From: Hydractinia symbiolongicarpus
Lineage: Eukaryota > Cnidaria > Hydrozoa > Anthoathecata > Hydractiniidae
NCBI RefSeq assembly: GCF_029227915.1
Contig: NC_079886.1
Coordinates: forward strand, 8,000,001-8,060,000
Direction: 5' to 3'
Length of the DNA stretch: 60,000 nt
In this document: one piece after another, positions 12,754-23,066 of the stretch
How positions within the stretch are numbered: the stretch's first letter is position 1
Layout: each line of letters begins with the position of its first letter
Translations under genes and position numbers: made by a program
The notes under the pieces: generated by a model
Database searches by the model: none
Seen by the model: only the letters and a program-made list of their open reading frames with translations
Told to the model about the DNA's origin: nothing

Positions 12754-15700
12754 GTAAGGGCCACCGTCAAAAATATATTTGGTTAGCATCATTTCTAATT
12801 ACAAAAGTGAGTCTGTCGGATAAAAATTTTTCGCGAAAAATTACAAAAATACTATATTTCGCAGCCATATTTTGTTATTTGTTTTAAGTGTATATACACC
12901 AGCTCTTTTTTTAGCCTCCGTTTTAAGTTCGATTTTTGTCAGTCAACGTAGTTTCCATGTTTTTTGCTTGTATTGCCATATAAATGCGAAGCAGGAAAAT
13001 ATAGTACTGAGTAGCGCAGTGCAGTCACCTATCGAAATAACATTCGGACGTAACAACCGTAATTTGGAGGACCAATGAAAAGGTAAATGGTGGATTTTGT
13101 TGCGTGTCGAAGATTGTTTGTGGATTGCTTGGTTTATTTTTTACAAATTTACTGACTCCTCTACAAATTTACTGACTCCCGACCCGACTTTCAGCTTTTA
13201 AAGGGAGTCCATCGGGTGACGGTAACCAATTATATTTTTGAGGGTGGCCTAAGAAAACTACTACAGTAAGGTGACAATTGCAACAACGAGGGTGCCGATA
13301 AGCCACATACGCCGTAAAAAGTGCGGGTGTTTTCAGGCGAGTTCGGCGTTTTAAAAAAAATCAAGTATTTGCCCGAAAAACCCGAACAATGCCCGAAACA
13401 AAAAGAAAAACAGACACAAATGATTCAAAACACTATAAAAATTAAAATAAACTTACTATGTGGTAGCGAAGTTCCCAAAAGAACTGTTTTTGATATTTTA
13501 AAATAAGATTTACTTGATAAATAACTTATGTATAAACTTTATTAACTCTTTTATATTCAAGCTCCTTCTTCCAACTATCGTCTGAATGGTATGTTACAAG
13601 GAATTGCATTTCGGGAATGACCCGGGCTAGTTAAGGAAAGTGCGAGCGGTTTCAACCGTCAATATAATTCGAAAAGTTACCCGAACTCGCCCTTATATAT
13701 TCGGGTGTTTGCGGCTTATCGGCACCCTCGTCTGCAACAATTGCAATAAAACTGCCGACGTGAGATACATTTCAACTGATTTGCGTTGGCATTGCGTCGG
13801 TATTTTTTTTTTGTAGTAAAATTTTTCAGCTGGCAAAAACTTTTGTCATTCACCTTGTATTAGGCCTAGACCTCACATAAATTCAATGTATTGATCTCCT
13901 AAGACGATGACAAATGGAAATGGAGTACAAGTCCCATTGACCTACCTTCCCGATGATGTACTTCGTTAAGTTAATAGTTCACTGCCAACTGGCTTTCTAT
14001 ATATTTCGAGACTCAACTCATTAGAAAGTACGTTGTGCACGTGCTATTTACGAACTGAAGGTCAGGGCATTCAATAAGTTTAAACTGCTAGCATCTGTAC
14101 AAATTTATGTATTTTTAAACAAAAGGTCAAATATGAAAGTGATTTTGTTTAAAGTTTTTTTTGATGACGTCATCAATCTGTACAATTCGAAACGGATTTG
14201 GAGACCCAGGTTTGGGAAACTTACCCAATTTAATCCCAAGGTGCCCCTAGTTACCTGCACAGTGAAAAATGGCTGATGTCACCGTATCGTTGCCAAGTTA
14301 TTTGGCCTCGGAACAATTTAGGTGCATTGTAATTGATTCGTTAATTTTAATTAGAATATTGACGGTACAATAATATTTATATAACTTCGCTTTAAACATA
14401 ACTATTTTGGCAATATTAAAGGAAAATGAACACATCCACTTTGCCTGTTACAGACACAGTCTTTGTATTATTATAAGAGATACCTATTCTTGATATTTTT
14501 TGTGTGTGACTGACATGACTCTTTAATCTTCTGTACACCTTATGTAAAAAAATTTTTTGTGTTGGGCTGCAAAAACAAGATACACTTAACCAAGCAAGTT
14601 TTCAAATTCCTTGCAACATTTACACTTGGATATATTTCGCTCAAATCATAGATAGATCTATCTATCTATCTATGATTTGAGCGAAATATATCCTTTACAA
14701 ATCTTGTTGAGTTATGTACGCAGTGTGACATCACAAATCAACAAAATTAAAGTTAACTTTTGTTTAATAATCCAACAACCGTTATATTTATTTTTTGAAG
14801 CCACAATATGGATTCAGGGCTCTGATAGGTTTAAATATTTATTGTCGGTATTTTTTTAAAGTGTCGGGAACGAGAATATTCCATACACTTATTGCAGTTT
14901 TTTTTGGACCTTACGGGAACTTACTAAGTCAGGAAAATAAAATGATGTCAACCTCACAGCCACTTCGTAAAACTTTGTTGACAGTAGAGTAGATCTCTTT
15001 GCAGCTATCGTTAAGCACTGTAGGCCACTTGCCATTAAGGCCTTGTTAATGGTTATTTTGTTGCATCATATAGAGTAAGGTGATACAAGCAATATCGCAT
15101 TCTCTTCGCATTCCACCCTACGGCCTGAATATAAGCACCAGATTTGTGTTTTTTGTATAAGCCAATTGTCAGGCGTGACACTTTTTCCCCTAAATTTATT
15201 TTATGTTGTGCGATTTTGGAGTCTAATTTTTTACGACTATGTTGGTTAGGTGTCTAAGTATGCCAACTTTTATGATTCAAAATTCGTTTTCGTACTATGA
15301 ATTCTTATTTTGGAATAGTAGTTTAAACTTAATATCTCGTGAAAAACCGAAAAGTTTAGGAGGCCTTTTTAAAATCTTGTAAATAACCTACAAGAAATGG
15401 ACCCAAAATATTGATTTCTAAAATCTGAAATTGCCAATACTGACATAAGTAAATAATAAACAAGAAGCCCTGGGGGCTCTAAGAATTTCCGCTCGCTACC
15501 AAAATATTTGATGACAACCTGCTAATTCGTTGTGTTATCGTGCCAAACATTCGAAGAAGTTTGGTGCTTGAAGACACACAAGTGACATTACATCTTACAA
15601 CAAACGCAAACAAAACGAAACGTGTCATAATAAACTCACACTTTAAAAGAAATTGCGAGCAAAAATTATACCCAATCATTCATGGTTGAAAGTGGTCTTT

Positions 15701-16929
15701 CGATTGAAACGTTTATGGTCTTAAACGGCATTTAGTTGACAAAAAAACAAAATTTTGATGCCACCATCATGTTCAGCATACTTTTTTTTGTTAACTGTGC
15801 CAAATTTTGTGGAAAATAAAGTAGTTTTAATTTTTGGACCAATTTTGGCCTAAAATGACATTTAGGTGGCCAAAAATCGAAATTTTGATGCCACCATCAT
15901 GTTCAGCATACTTTTTTTTGTTAACTGTGCCAAATTTTGTGGAAAATAAAGTAGTTTTAATTTTTGGACCAATTTTGGCCTAAAATGACATTTAGGTGGC
16001 CAAAAATCGAAATTTTGATGTCACCATCATGTTCAGCATACTTTTTTTGTTAACTGTGCCAAATTTTGTGGAAAATAAAGTAGTTTTAATTTTTGGACCA
16101 ATTTTGGCCTAAAATGACATTTAAGGTGGCCAAAAATCGAAATTTTGATGTCACCATCATGTTCAGCATAATTTTTTTGTTAACTGTGCCAAATTTTGTG
16201 GAAAATAAAGTAGTTTTAATTTTTGGACCAATTTTGGCCTAAAATGACATTTAGGTGGCCAAAAATCGAAATTTTGATGTCACCATCATGTTCAGCATTA
16301 TTTTTTTGTTAACTGTGCCAAATTTTGTGGAAAATAAAGTAGTTTTAATTTTTGGACCAATTTTGGCCTAAAATGACATTTAGGTAACAAAAAAACAGAG
16401 GAACGTGAAATCCCAGGGTCGATTTTTTCTCAAAAAATGCTCCAAAAGAGAAAACGACGGTTTTAAAGAATTTCCTACGCCTTCGGGCGCGGAAATTCAA
16501 TTAAAAATTTAAGAGTTAAGCATGTTCTTATTTTTAGAAAAGAAAAATAAGAAGAAAGAAATCGAAAAAGTCGACGAAAATTCGAGCGAAAAACCAGTCG
16601 TGCCGGAAACGTCCTCAGAACTCGCTGAAGTCGGCAAAGACCAAAGTGTTTCGGAAAACGGCTCATCCAACGATGCAGTGCAAACGAAAAATGTACCGTT
16701 CCGCCGAGTGAAGGCCGAAGAAATTTTCGTTCCCGCACAGTTGCGTAATAATAGTTTTGAAGCGAAAAGAGGTTCGAGTGGCGATTGGGGTGAGAAAGCA
16801 AACCGCGATCTGAAATTTACACAGGGGAAGAGTTTTCGACACGAAAAGACGAAGAAGAAAAGAGGTAGTTATAAAGGTGGTATTATAAACACGTCCGTAA
16901 ACTCTATCAAGTTTGAAGATAGTGACTGA
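12393..16929 (+). CDS. NOLC1: NOLC1/Nopp140 nucleolar phosphoprotein, whole gene (2 coding exons)
   Basis: Exons 12393-12753 and 16538-16929 join in phase (G|AA) to a 250-residue protein. The N terminus carries a LisH motif ([20 protein letters not shown], residues about 8-27), equivalent to human NOLC1 VPSDLYPLVLGFLRDNQLSE. The C terminus (174-250) is a near-perfect SRP40 C-terminal domain: [55 protein letters not shown]. Between them is only a short Lys/Glu-rich linker with KKLKKKRKL-type basic clusters, against several hundred residues of Ser-acidic/basic repeats in vertebrates (699 residues in human). Family role: chaperone of box C/D and H/ACA snoRNPs linking nucleolus and Cajal bodies and supporting Pol I transcription. 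An extra exon in the 3.8 kb intron cannot be excluded, but none with Ser/Glu/Lys repeats was seen. Confidence 0.92.
13279..13740. mobile_element. hAT-like MITE with 8 bp target-site duplication
   Basis: The body is 13287-13732 (446 bp). The left end CGAGGGTGCCGATAAGCC matches the reverse complement of the right end (GGCTTATCGGCACCCTCG at about 13713-13730), and the similarity continues inwards (GCGAGTTCGG and CCGAACTCGC). Direct 8 bp copies TGCAACAA flank it at 13279-13286 and 13733-13740. An 8 bp duplication with a G-rich C..GGGTG terminus points to the hAT superfamily. There is no transposase. It lies in the NOLC1 intron. Confidence 0.8.
14158..14495 (-). repeat. Interspersed repeat with CRE palindrome, copy B
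   Basis: Reverse-orientation copy of the element at 60-420, collinear over its length and carrying TGACGTCA at 14165-14172. Sits in the NOLC1 intron. Confidence 0.6.
14628..14693. repeat. 66 bp near-perfect palindrome with GATA core
   Basis: 30 bp arms (14628-14657 and 14664-14693) are exact reverse complements, separated by 6 bp. The centre is made of GATA/TATC units. It would form a very stable hairpin in RNA or extruded DNA. In the NOLC1 intron. Confidence 0.85.
15720..16390 (+). repeat. Tandem repeat, about 130 bp unit, five copies
   Basis: The word TAAAATGACATTTA recurs at 15851, 15981, 16110, 16240 and 16369, giving a period of 129-130 bp. Copies are over 95 percent alike except for the diverged first one. 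Each contains ACCATCATGTTCAGCAT, a T7-T9 run, GTTAACTGTGCC and GGACCAATTTTGGCC. It ends about 150 bp before the acceptor of NOLC1 exon 2. Confidence 0.92.
16538..16929 (+). CDS. NOLC1: NOLC1 exon 2: SRP40 C-terminal domain and stop
   Basis: Acceptor CTTATTTTTAG ends at 16537. Encodes residues 121-250 and TGA. The SRP40_C signature is fully conserved ([24 protein letters not shown]). The base composition (about 45 percent GC) is higher than in the flanking intron, consistent with selection on the coding sequence. Confidence 0.95.
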
Positions 16930-18610
16930 ACAGTACACCTACTGCTTTGCTTACCCTTCAAAAATTCGAACTTACTTGTATAGAATTTTAATTTTGCGAG
17001 GCCGTCTTGGTACCCTGGTAGCCTGGTAGAGTACAATAGAACCGCAGAGCACAATCGAACCGCCTAAGACGTTGAGATTTTGTGGTAATACTCTAAAATG
17101 CAGGATAAAGGCCCAGCCTGGTTTAAATGCAAAATGCATTATCCCGATTTTATGCCAACCCGGATATAAGCGCATGAGCCTTATAATCAGGATGTATTGT
17201 TAAAAGGAAAAAAAATCAAATAAAAATGTAGTAAGCACCTTTTCGGTTATATTTCAAGAAAAATAAGCTGCAGTAAATTACCTTTAAGCTAGGAAAATTG
17301 TTTTTTTTTATTGCTTAATTTTGGTTCTAGAAAAATCCTTTATACTCCATCCATAGGCTCACCTCAAAAGACCTTTCTCTGGATATAAGTCCAGGACCTA
17401 TATCCGGTATTTTACGGTAGCTACGATCGCATATCAGTACGTTTTTACTGTTTCTAACCAAAGAATTAAAATTTGCTTAATAATTCTAAAATTAAAAAAA
17501 ATAATAAGCCACACAGGAGATATTTCGCTCTGCTTGACAAAAAAAGTTCGAGAATATTGAAGTCTGCAGTTGTTCTTTTAACGCTATAGTTTAAATTACT
17601 TGCACGGACATGACTTCAAAATATATGTGTGTTAGCTTTTATGATGTAATGCTAATGTAATAACTTCTATATGAGTTATATGTAACTCATGATAGGTAAT
17701 ATGTCGTATTCGCGTGAACTGTTGTTGTTTAATGCAGTGTGTTCTTCGGCAAATATAACAACTGATATGATGATATCTTAAACGGATTACGAAGTAAACC
17801 CCATAGCCACTCGGTCAAGCGCCACTGATTTTTTATTCGCCCCAACCCTTTCACAACTCGGTTGCACAGTCAGCCCGAGAAATGTGTTTCCGAACCACAT
17901 GTGCGGCTTTTAGTATGACTCTCACGTCATGTCATAGAGAAAAAAATGCTGATTTATATGCCGCATGGCAAGTGCCGGCAATGCATCGTCTATTGCGACA
18001 GTCGCGTGCAAGAAAAAAAACTTAAATTAGAATTGACCGGCTTCAGTTCTTACTAGCAAATTTCTTCCACCCTCTTTTTCTTATACAATGCTTTCCTAAT
18101 TAAAAATTTCCTAAAATGTCTCAAAATGGCCAATTCCCGAAAAATTGTTCTTAGTGTAATGCAATTTTTAGACACCACGAACATTGATCAACCTTGGTTG
18201 CGAAAAAACTGAATTGTCGTCCACTGTTACGGTGGACGAAAATGGGTCGTTAATAAACATTTACGGTAGACGTTCAAAACGGTAAATATGGTAACACTGT
18301 TATATTTATAAATAAAAACACTCATTATATACTTGATTTTTATGAGTAACAATTTTTCACTAACAGCTCGATATTAGCAAAAAATAAATGCCTTAAACTA
18401 TTTGCGTATGGTGAGACGTGAAAAAAACAACAGCTTCTGTAAAATTCGCGTCAATATTAGAAAGTCTTTAATGGCAAAAATGTCTTTCGCGAGAGTTACA
18501 TTATACATTTCACGTCGGATGGTGTATAGCAACCATGGCCTTGCCTTAAATATCTCTGTGTCATATAGGGGTAGCCTCATGACACCCATTTCAAAACAGA
18601 AAGGTTTTTG
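16930..18610. other. Convergent intergenic region between NOLC1 and the Mab-21 gene
   Basis: Both genes end here, so it should hold both 3' UTRs. No further gene seen. Confidence 0.4.
17219..17224 (+). terminator. NOLC1: NOLC1 poly(A) signal AATAAA
   Basis: Canonical hexamer about 290 nt after the NOLC1 stop, in an A-rich stretch. It is the first AATAAA downstream of the stop. Confidence 0.5.
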
Positions 18611-19809
18611 TTAAATTCCTCCAAAAATTATTTGAGGATCATTAATTATTTTATCTATGGCAATCTTCATTTTGTCTAAATCATGTTTATCAATGCCATT
18701 AAATAGATTTAAGCGAGGAAAGTCTGGAGGCTGCATAAAATATGACAGACACACTCCTTCGTAGAGGCTTTCACTTGTACTTTTTAAAATGCCTAAAAAC
18801 CGCTTCGCAATTTTTGATTCGCTCCAGTCTCTTCTTCTTCTCAAATGATCTGTTTCGTGAAAGAATATTGTTTTTAGATGATAAGCCGATAGCAATGTTA
18901 GATTCGGATCGTTATCGCGAATTTCCGTCAAAATGCGAAGAATTTTAATACGGCATCCGTCCGACACAGTGCGCATTTTGTTTTTCTCAGCAACGAAGAA
19001 TGATAACTTCCAGACAAGTTTGCTATCGTCATGGATACTGTCGCTGTTGTCACTGCTGTTGCTTTCGTCAGAATTAATGCTGGTGTTGTTGTTGTTATTT
19101 TGTTGGTAATCGTTGTTGCCGTTTCCGTCGTACAAAGTGTCGGTATATGGAACTTGCACGGCAACGACATGTGAGGTCGACGGACAGTCCAGTCGCGACA
19201 GATCCCTTCTACAATCAGGTATAGTTATAGACGGCAAAATTTTGACATGAATGTCGTGATTTATAATAACGCTGACATTGTACCTTCCCTCTTCTAATTC
19301 GAGTGACTGCAGTTCAACAGGTAGTTTTTCGCGCTTATTAGTGTCAATATGCTTTCGAAGGACATGGACAGCTCTTTTGACGTAATGACGCAGAAGCCTC
19401 AAGACAGATTTAGGTGAAATATATAAACTATTTTTTCCCATACAGTCCGCCCAAACTACTTGGTCGATGGGTTGGACCCTCGCAAACTGTGGGTTTTTAT
19501 CTTTTAAAAGATAAAGGGAATTATTCGAACCAAGTGACAATTGAAGCATCATTTCAAAATAAATCGGTTGACCAGCCTGTAATCCATCGTAAGGAATTCC
19601 AAGCGACACAAGGCTGTTAGCACGAAACCTTGAATCTGCAGTTTGAACCTTTCGAATGATTTTGTGTACCACGTTGTATGCGATGTCTTCATAAGAAGTT
19701 TTTCGATGCAAGCCTAATTGAACTTTGTTGTCATAGAAATCTTGAAGTTGTTCTTTTAAACTAAGAATTGGTTCCTTTGGTGGAGGAATATCTGGAACAG
19801 TTATTTGCA
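18611..19809 (-). CDS. Mab-21 domain gene, exon 2 (almost the whole domain)
   Basis: Acceptor TTTCTATAG at 19810-19818. 1199 bp open to the TAA at 18611-18613, residues 15-413. Having nearly all of the domain in one exon is common for Mab-21-like genes. No AATAAA is obvious close downstream; the first clear minus-strand AATAAA is at 17832-17837, about 780 nt past the stop. Confidence 0.85.
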
Positions 19810-21195
19810 CTATAGAAAGATTAAAAACAATATACCAAAAGTTAATGTCACATACGGAGACTTTGGCCTAGATGTGTTAATTGTTATCCAACAAGGCGAC
19901 TACGTGAAATGGTTAAAGACGCTGTTTAAAAAATGAGCCTTTTGCGTTGAAAAAAATTGAAATTTAATACTACTAAACCAGACGTTATTTCACCCTGCTA
20001 AGCATTCTCTACCCCAGAGATCTGTCGAGGTTTTTATCTCAAAGAGCTTTGGGGACGAGAATGCCTGCCAAATTGACTTTTTAGTAATCTATTGTATGCT
20101 AGGAGCAAAAACGAGATCTTATTCCCATTTAATATGTCGCATCTATTGAAATGAGCATTTATTATACATACGCCGAGATAGAACTATAATTTCATATCCA
20201 TTGAACTGAGCATTATACTGTGCATCCAATTGTGGAAAGACTTTTTTTAAATTTGTGATGTTTAACAAAACAGAAAAGACTGGGCACGAGCGGAACTCTT
20301 TATGTATTTAGCATCTAAGCCTAAATTTGATAGTGATGTGTTCTTATCTTCGTCCTTATAAGATTAGATTTAAAACGAAAATAGGATCAAAATTGAGTAC
20401 ATTAATAGTTGTAAAAAAAATATGAGGACAAAAGTAGCTATGTATAATAAATTTGAAAAATAAATTTTTTGAAATAATAAAGAATGCTCTTTTAACCTGT
20501 AGAACCTCTCCCGTTATTCTGGTCAAAAAATTATTAGCTTTTCGAAACTGGAGGGGCAATTGGGGGCCGAGGAAGAAACCTAGTTTGGTTCTCAGGACAA
20601 CTTAACTGTGAAGCAGTATTTGCCTGATTTTAGCCCGAATATTGCTGTAACTCTCCTCGTAGATAGATTAAGAAACATCTGTTGCGATATATGTTGTTCA
20701 TCAAATTTTTTCCTACTTCGGCCGAATAAGTTAACTTTCAAATAACCATTGTTTTGCGGCTATATGGAGGTGACTTATTAAAAGGTTGTGTATTTTTGCT
20801 TTTTGTAAGAACACTTAGATAAAGGATCATATTTAATACTTTATGCAATGCTAGATTCTAAGAGTTTCAAGAGTTTGAAAGAACGTCGCGATTAAGCGAA
20901 AAACTAAGAGCATAGTAAGAACCTACACAGTCTGTATATACTCTAAGACTATGTGAATAAAATATTAGATTTACTAAAAAATTATTTTTTTCAAGCATTT
21001 TTACATTTTCTACTACATAATAAAAATTCCATCCTGAAGATATTTATTCCTATCCGTAAATTTAACAATAACTTTATTTGTTGGACGAACACAATTAATA
21101 TTTTGGAAAAAAAATATTTCGCTTGATAAAGACAGACATACTAGTTTCATACCTTCAGTAACGTCATCCTCAGGCTCCTCTGGTATCACTTCCAT
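18611..21195 (-). CDS. Mab-21 domain protein (cGAS-like fold), whole gene (2 coding exons)
   Basis: Exons 21195-21153 and 19809-18611 join G|TG to a 413-residue protein. After a 14-residue acidic start the main exon shows the Mab-21 plan: helix with KEQLQDFYDNKV, RFRANSLVSLGIPYDGLQAG then PIYFEMMLQLSL (core beta strands of the nucleotidyltransferase fold, residues about 83-105), an Asn/Ser/Asp-rich insertion (about 244-276), and the C-terminal helical lobe WKLSFFVAEKNKMR, GCRIKILRILTEIRD, SAYHLKTIFFHET, RDWSESKIAKRFLGIL and PRLNLFNG. These match MAB21L1 (WVLQFAEAENRLQM, NNYHMKTLVSYECE, DWDENCLGDRLNGIL, PNLDLFQG). The G-S motif is G-I, and the third catalytic Asp position is hydrophobic, so enzymatic activity is doubtful. 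Family roles are developmental; the paralogue cannot be named. It converges on NOLC1. Confidence 0.85.
19810..21152 (-). other. Mab-21 gene intron
   Basis: 1343 bp, GTATGA..CTATAG. AT-rich with no coding or repeat structure that could be recognised. Confidence 0.6.
21153..21195 (-). CDS. Mab-21 domain gene, exon 1 (acidic N terminus)
   Basis: ATG at 21195 opens MEVIPEEPEDDVTE and ends at a GAAG|GTATGA donor; phase 1 joins exon 2 exactly in frame (E-VQITVPDIPPP). Supporting points are the in-frame junction and the acidic composition continuing into a Pro-rich start of exon 2. A second open frame directly upstream (next entry) may belong to the same transcript. Confidence 0.6.
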
Positions 21196-21198
21196 GTC

Positions 21199-21434
21199 TT
21201 ATCCTTTAGAAAGATAAGCACCATATGGTATCGCTTCCTCTACGTCTTCGCAGTCACATAAATCAGAATCAATTTCATCTTTTTCTTCAACTTGCAAATC
21301 CGTTACGCGTTGATGATTAAATTTAATGGCTTTTGTGGTGTCTCCAGACATTTCTTGAAATTGTTTGTGAACTTGACTACAAAAAGCTGTTAAGTGGTTG
21401 GAAATTGTTTGAATCTCGCTGGTTATCAATTCTG
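21199..21434 (-). other. Open frame just upstream of the Mab-21 start: uORF or misframed N-terminal exon
   Basis: A coding-like stretch (FCSQVHKQFQEMSGDTTKAI, then an acidic run with DEIDSDLCDCEDVEEAIPYG) ends at TAA three bases before the Mab-21 ATG. A 3' splice signal AATACAG lies at 21435. It either is a real N-terminal exon separated from the main frame by a one-base difference (sequence error or a missed micro-intron), or a uORF (ATG at QEMSGD) that would limit translation of the main frame. The acidic tail resembles the acidic MEVIPEEPEDD that follows, which favours the first option slightly. Confidence 0.35.
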
Positions 21435-22631
21435 CTGTATTCTTACAAAATAATTAGCGCTTTTTTGTATATTTTGTTGTCAGTAAAACTTTGTGTGACA
21501 AAACTCTCCTTTTGTATAACCAATGTTAGCTACAATTTCTCTATTCCTCTACGAAGGAGACTTGTTAGCATAATTACTTTAAAATTATCTCAAAATGGCG
21601 GACAATCAACAACAAATGTTATCATAAACTTAATTACCAGATTCTTTTTGTATTTACAGAACGGGAGAGTGTTAGTAAAGGGTAGCAAAACATTGCTATA
21701 GTCCTACGTTTTCTCGAAAAACAATATTATATATAATATATCATATATACATATATATACCGGTTGAGTCGCAGGCACTTTTCTAATTGATTATACAGGG
21801 AAAAGTTTCTTCGCGCCTTAGTGTAAAATTGCAAAACATTCTGCGCACACATGTAAGTGTTCAAACGCTTTATACAGTTTAGTTTTTATACCTTTGTATA
21901 TTAGCTCATAATCCTTTTTTTAGTTTAAAAATATTCCTTTTATCAAGTAGAAGATTGGGATGCCTCGGCGTACAGTCAAGGACTTTCACGGTCCAGCCAT
22001 TGCTTCAAAATCCCTCTGCAGCTACCCCTCAAAAACCTGCGACGTCATCAACATATATTATCAAAATTACTCACATCATCAAAATTTGACGCATGCGCAA
22101 AAAGGATCCTAACTTGAGTTCAAGGACATCTGACAAAACTTGAGTAGAACGGGGAAAGTCCCTACTCAAAAAAGCTGATTCTCATATCATCTCACAACTC
22201 CAGACATGTACAACAAGGCAGTTTGGTGGACCCTTGGACTCTCAAGCATGTTCAGTTCAATGTAAGACGCAAAGCATGTGCAACAAAGCTGTTGCTTCGG
22301 TGCATAGTCTACGGTTGATATGTAATATCTTTTGCTGGTAGTTCTGTTAGGAATACATCCCGTATAACGGAGACAGTTGCGTATTCCATGGCACAGGTTT
22401 GTCCATTACTCGATGGTAGTTGTACCTTTAAACACAAAATAAATGAAAGGATGCAGAAATTTAAAGACAAGACTGTCAAATCAAAAGACTTTTACAGTGG
22501 CGTAACGTTACAATACTGAGGATGTGAATGTCGAAAACCTGGTCCTAAGCGACCCTATCCCTGAAAACAAGGGGAAGGACTGAGAAATATGTGTTCCCCT
22601 GTTAAAAAGACTCTAAAACATACTTACTCCC
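21435..22631. other. Intergenic, upstream of the Mab-21 gene
   Basis: Contains an (AT)-rich microsatellite at about 21725-21760. From about 22300 the sequence becomes more GC-balanced, like the virus-like cluster that follows; a minus-strand stretch near 22330-22440 (GQTCAMEYATVSVIRDVFL) is open for about 38 codons but was not recognised. Confidence 0.3.
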
Positions 22632-22706
22632 ATGGTGTATCGCAATAAAGAGAGGGTTTCGTTAACTATGCCATTGGATCTCGGTGACTACCTGAGTGTT
22701 TTCGCT

Positions 22707-22766
22707 AAGTATTCCCAGATCTGGAGCAAGTCCAGATCTGGGAATACTTCCCAGATCTGGACTTGC
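22707..22766. repeat. Triple inverted repeat forming two mutually exclusive hairpins
   Basis: Hairpin 1: 19 bp arms 22707-22725 and 22731-22749 with a 5 nt loop. Hairpin 2: 17 bp arms 22726-22742 and 22750-22766 with a 7 nt loop. The middle segment is shared, so only one can form at a time. All three segments contain CCAGATCTGG. Confidence 0.85.
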
Positions 22767-23066
22767 ATAGAGATGTCGGAAGGGTATTGCTTTACCAACA
22801 TAGGTGTGAAGAAAAAACGGTATATTAATACTAAACTTAAAGAGTGAGAGAGTAACATCAGAACAACCTTTCACAAAACAGGTACCCTACCTTGTGAATG
22901 TACGGCAATCATAAATTTGGTGAGCGTCTATAGACAGGAATGTAACTACTACGCACAGACATACTTGGAAGAGCGTAGTACAAGGCGATCCCTATGCATG
23001 GCGCTAGCTACCTTAGCGACTTCGATAATGATGACGAGAGCTTGTTGTAGTAGGGTTTTGTAGGTT

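Larger units (their letters stand above)
12754..16537 (+). other. NOLC1: NOLC1 intron
   Basis: 3784 bp, GTAAGG..TTTTTAG. Contains a TTCGCGAAA-family fragment (12815-12862), the hAT-like MITE, a CRE-repeat copy, the 66 bp palindrome and the 130 bp tandem array. No additional exon with Nopp140-like repeats was seen. Confidence 0.7.

Noticed and set aside
16475-17175. Minus-strand open frames overlapping NOLC1 exon 2
   Set aside because: Antisense shadows of a strongly conserved coding exon.
18742-19620. Plus-strand open frames over the Mab-21 exon
   Set aside because: Antisense shadows; the minus frame carries the conserved domain.
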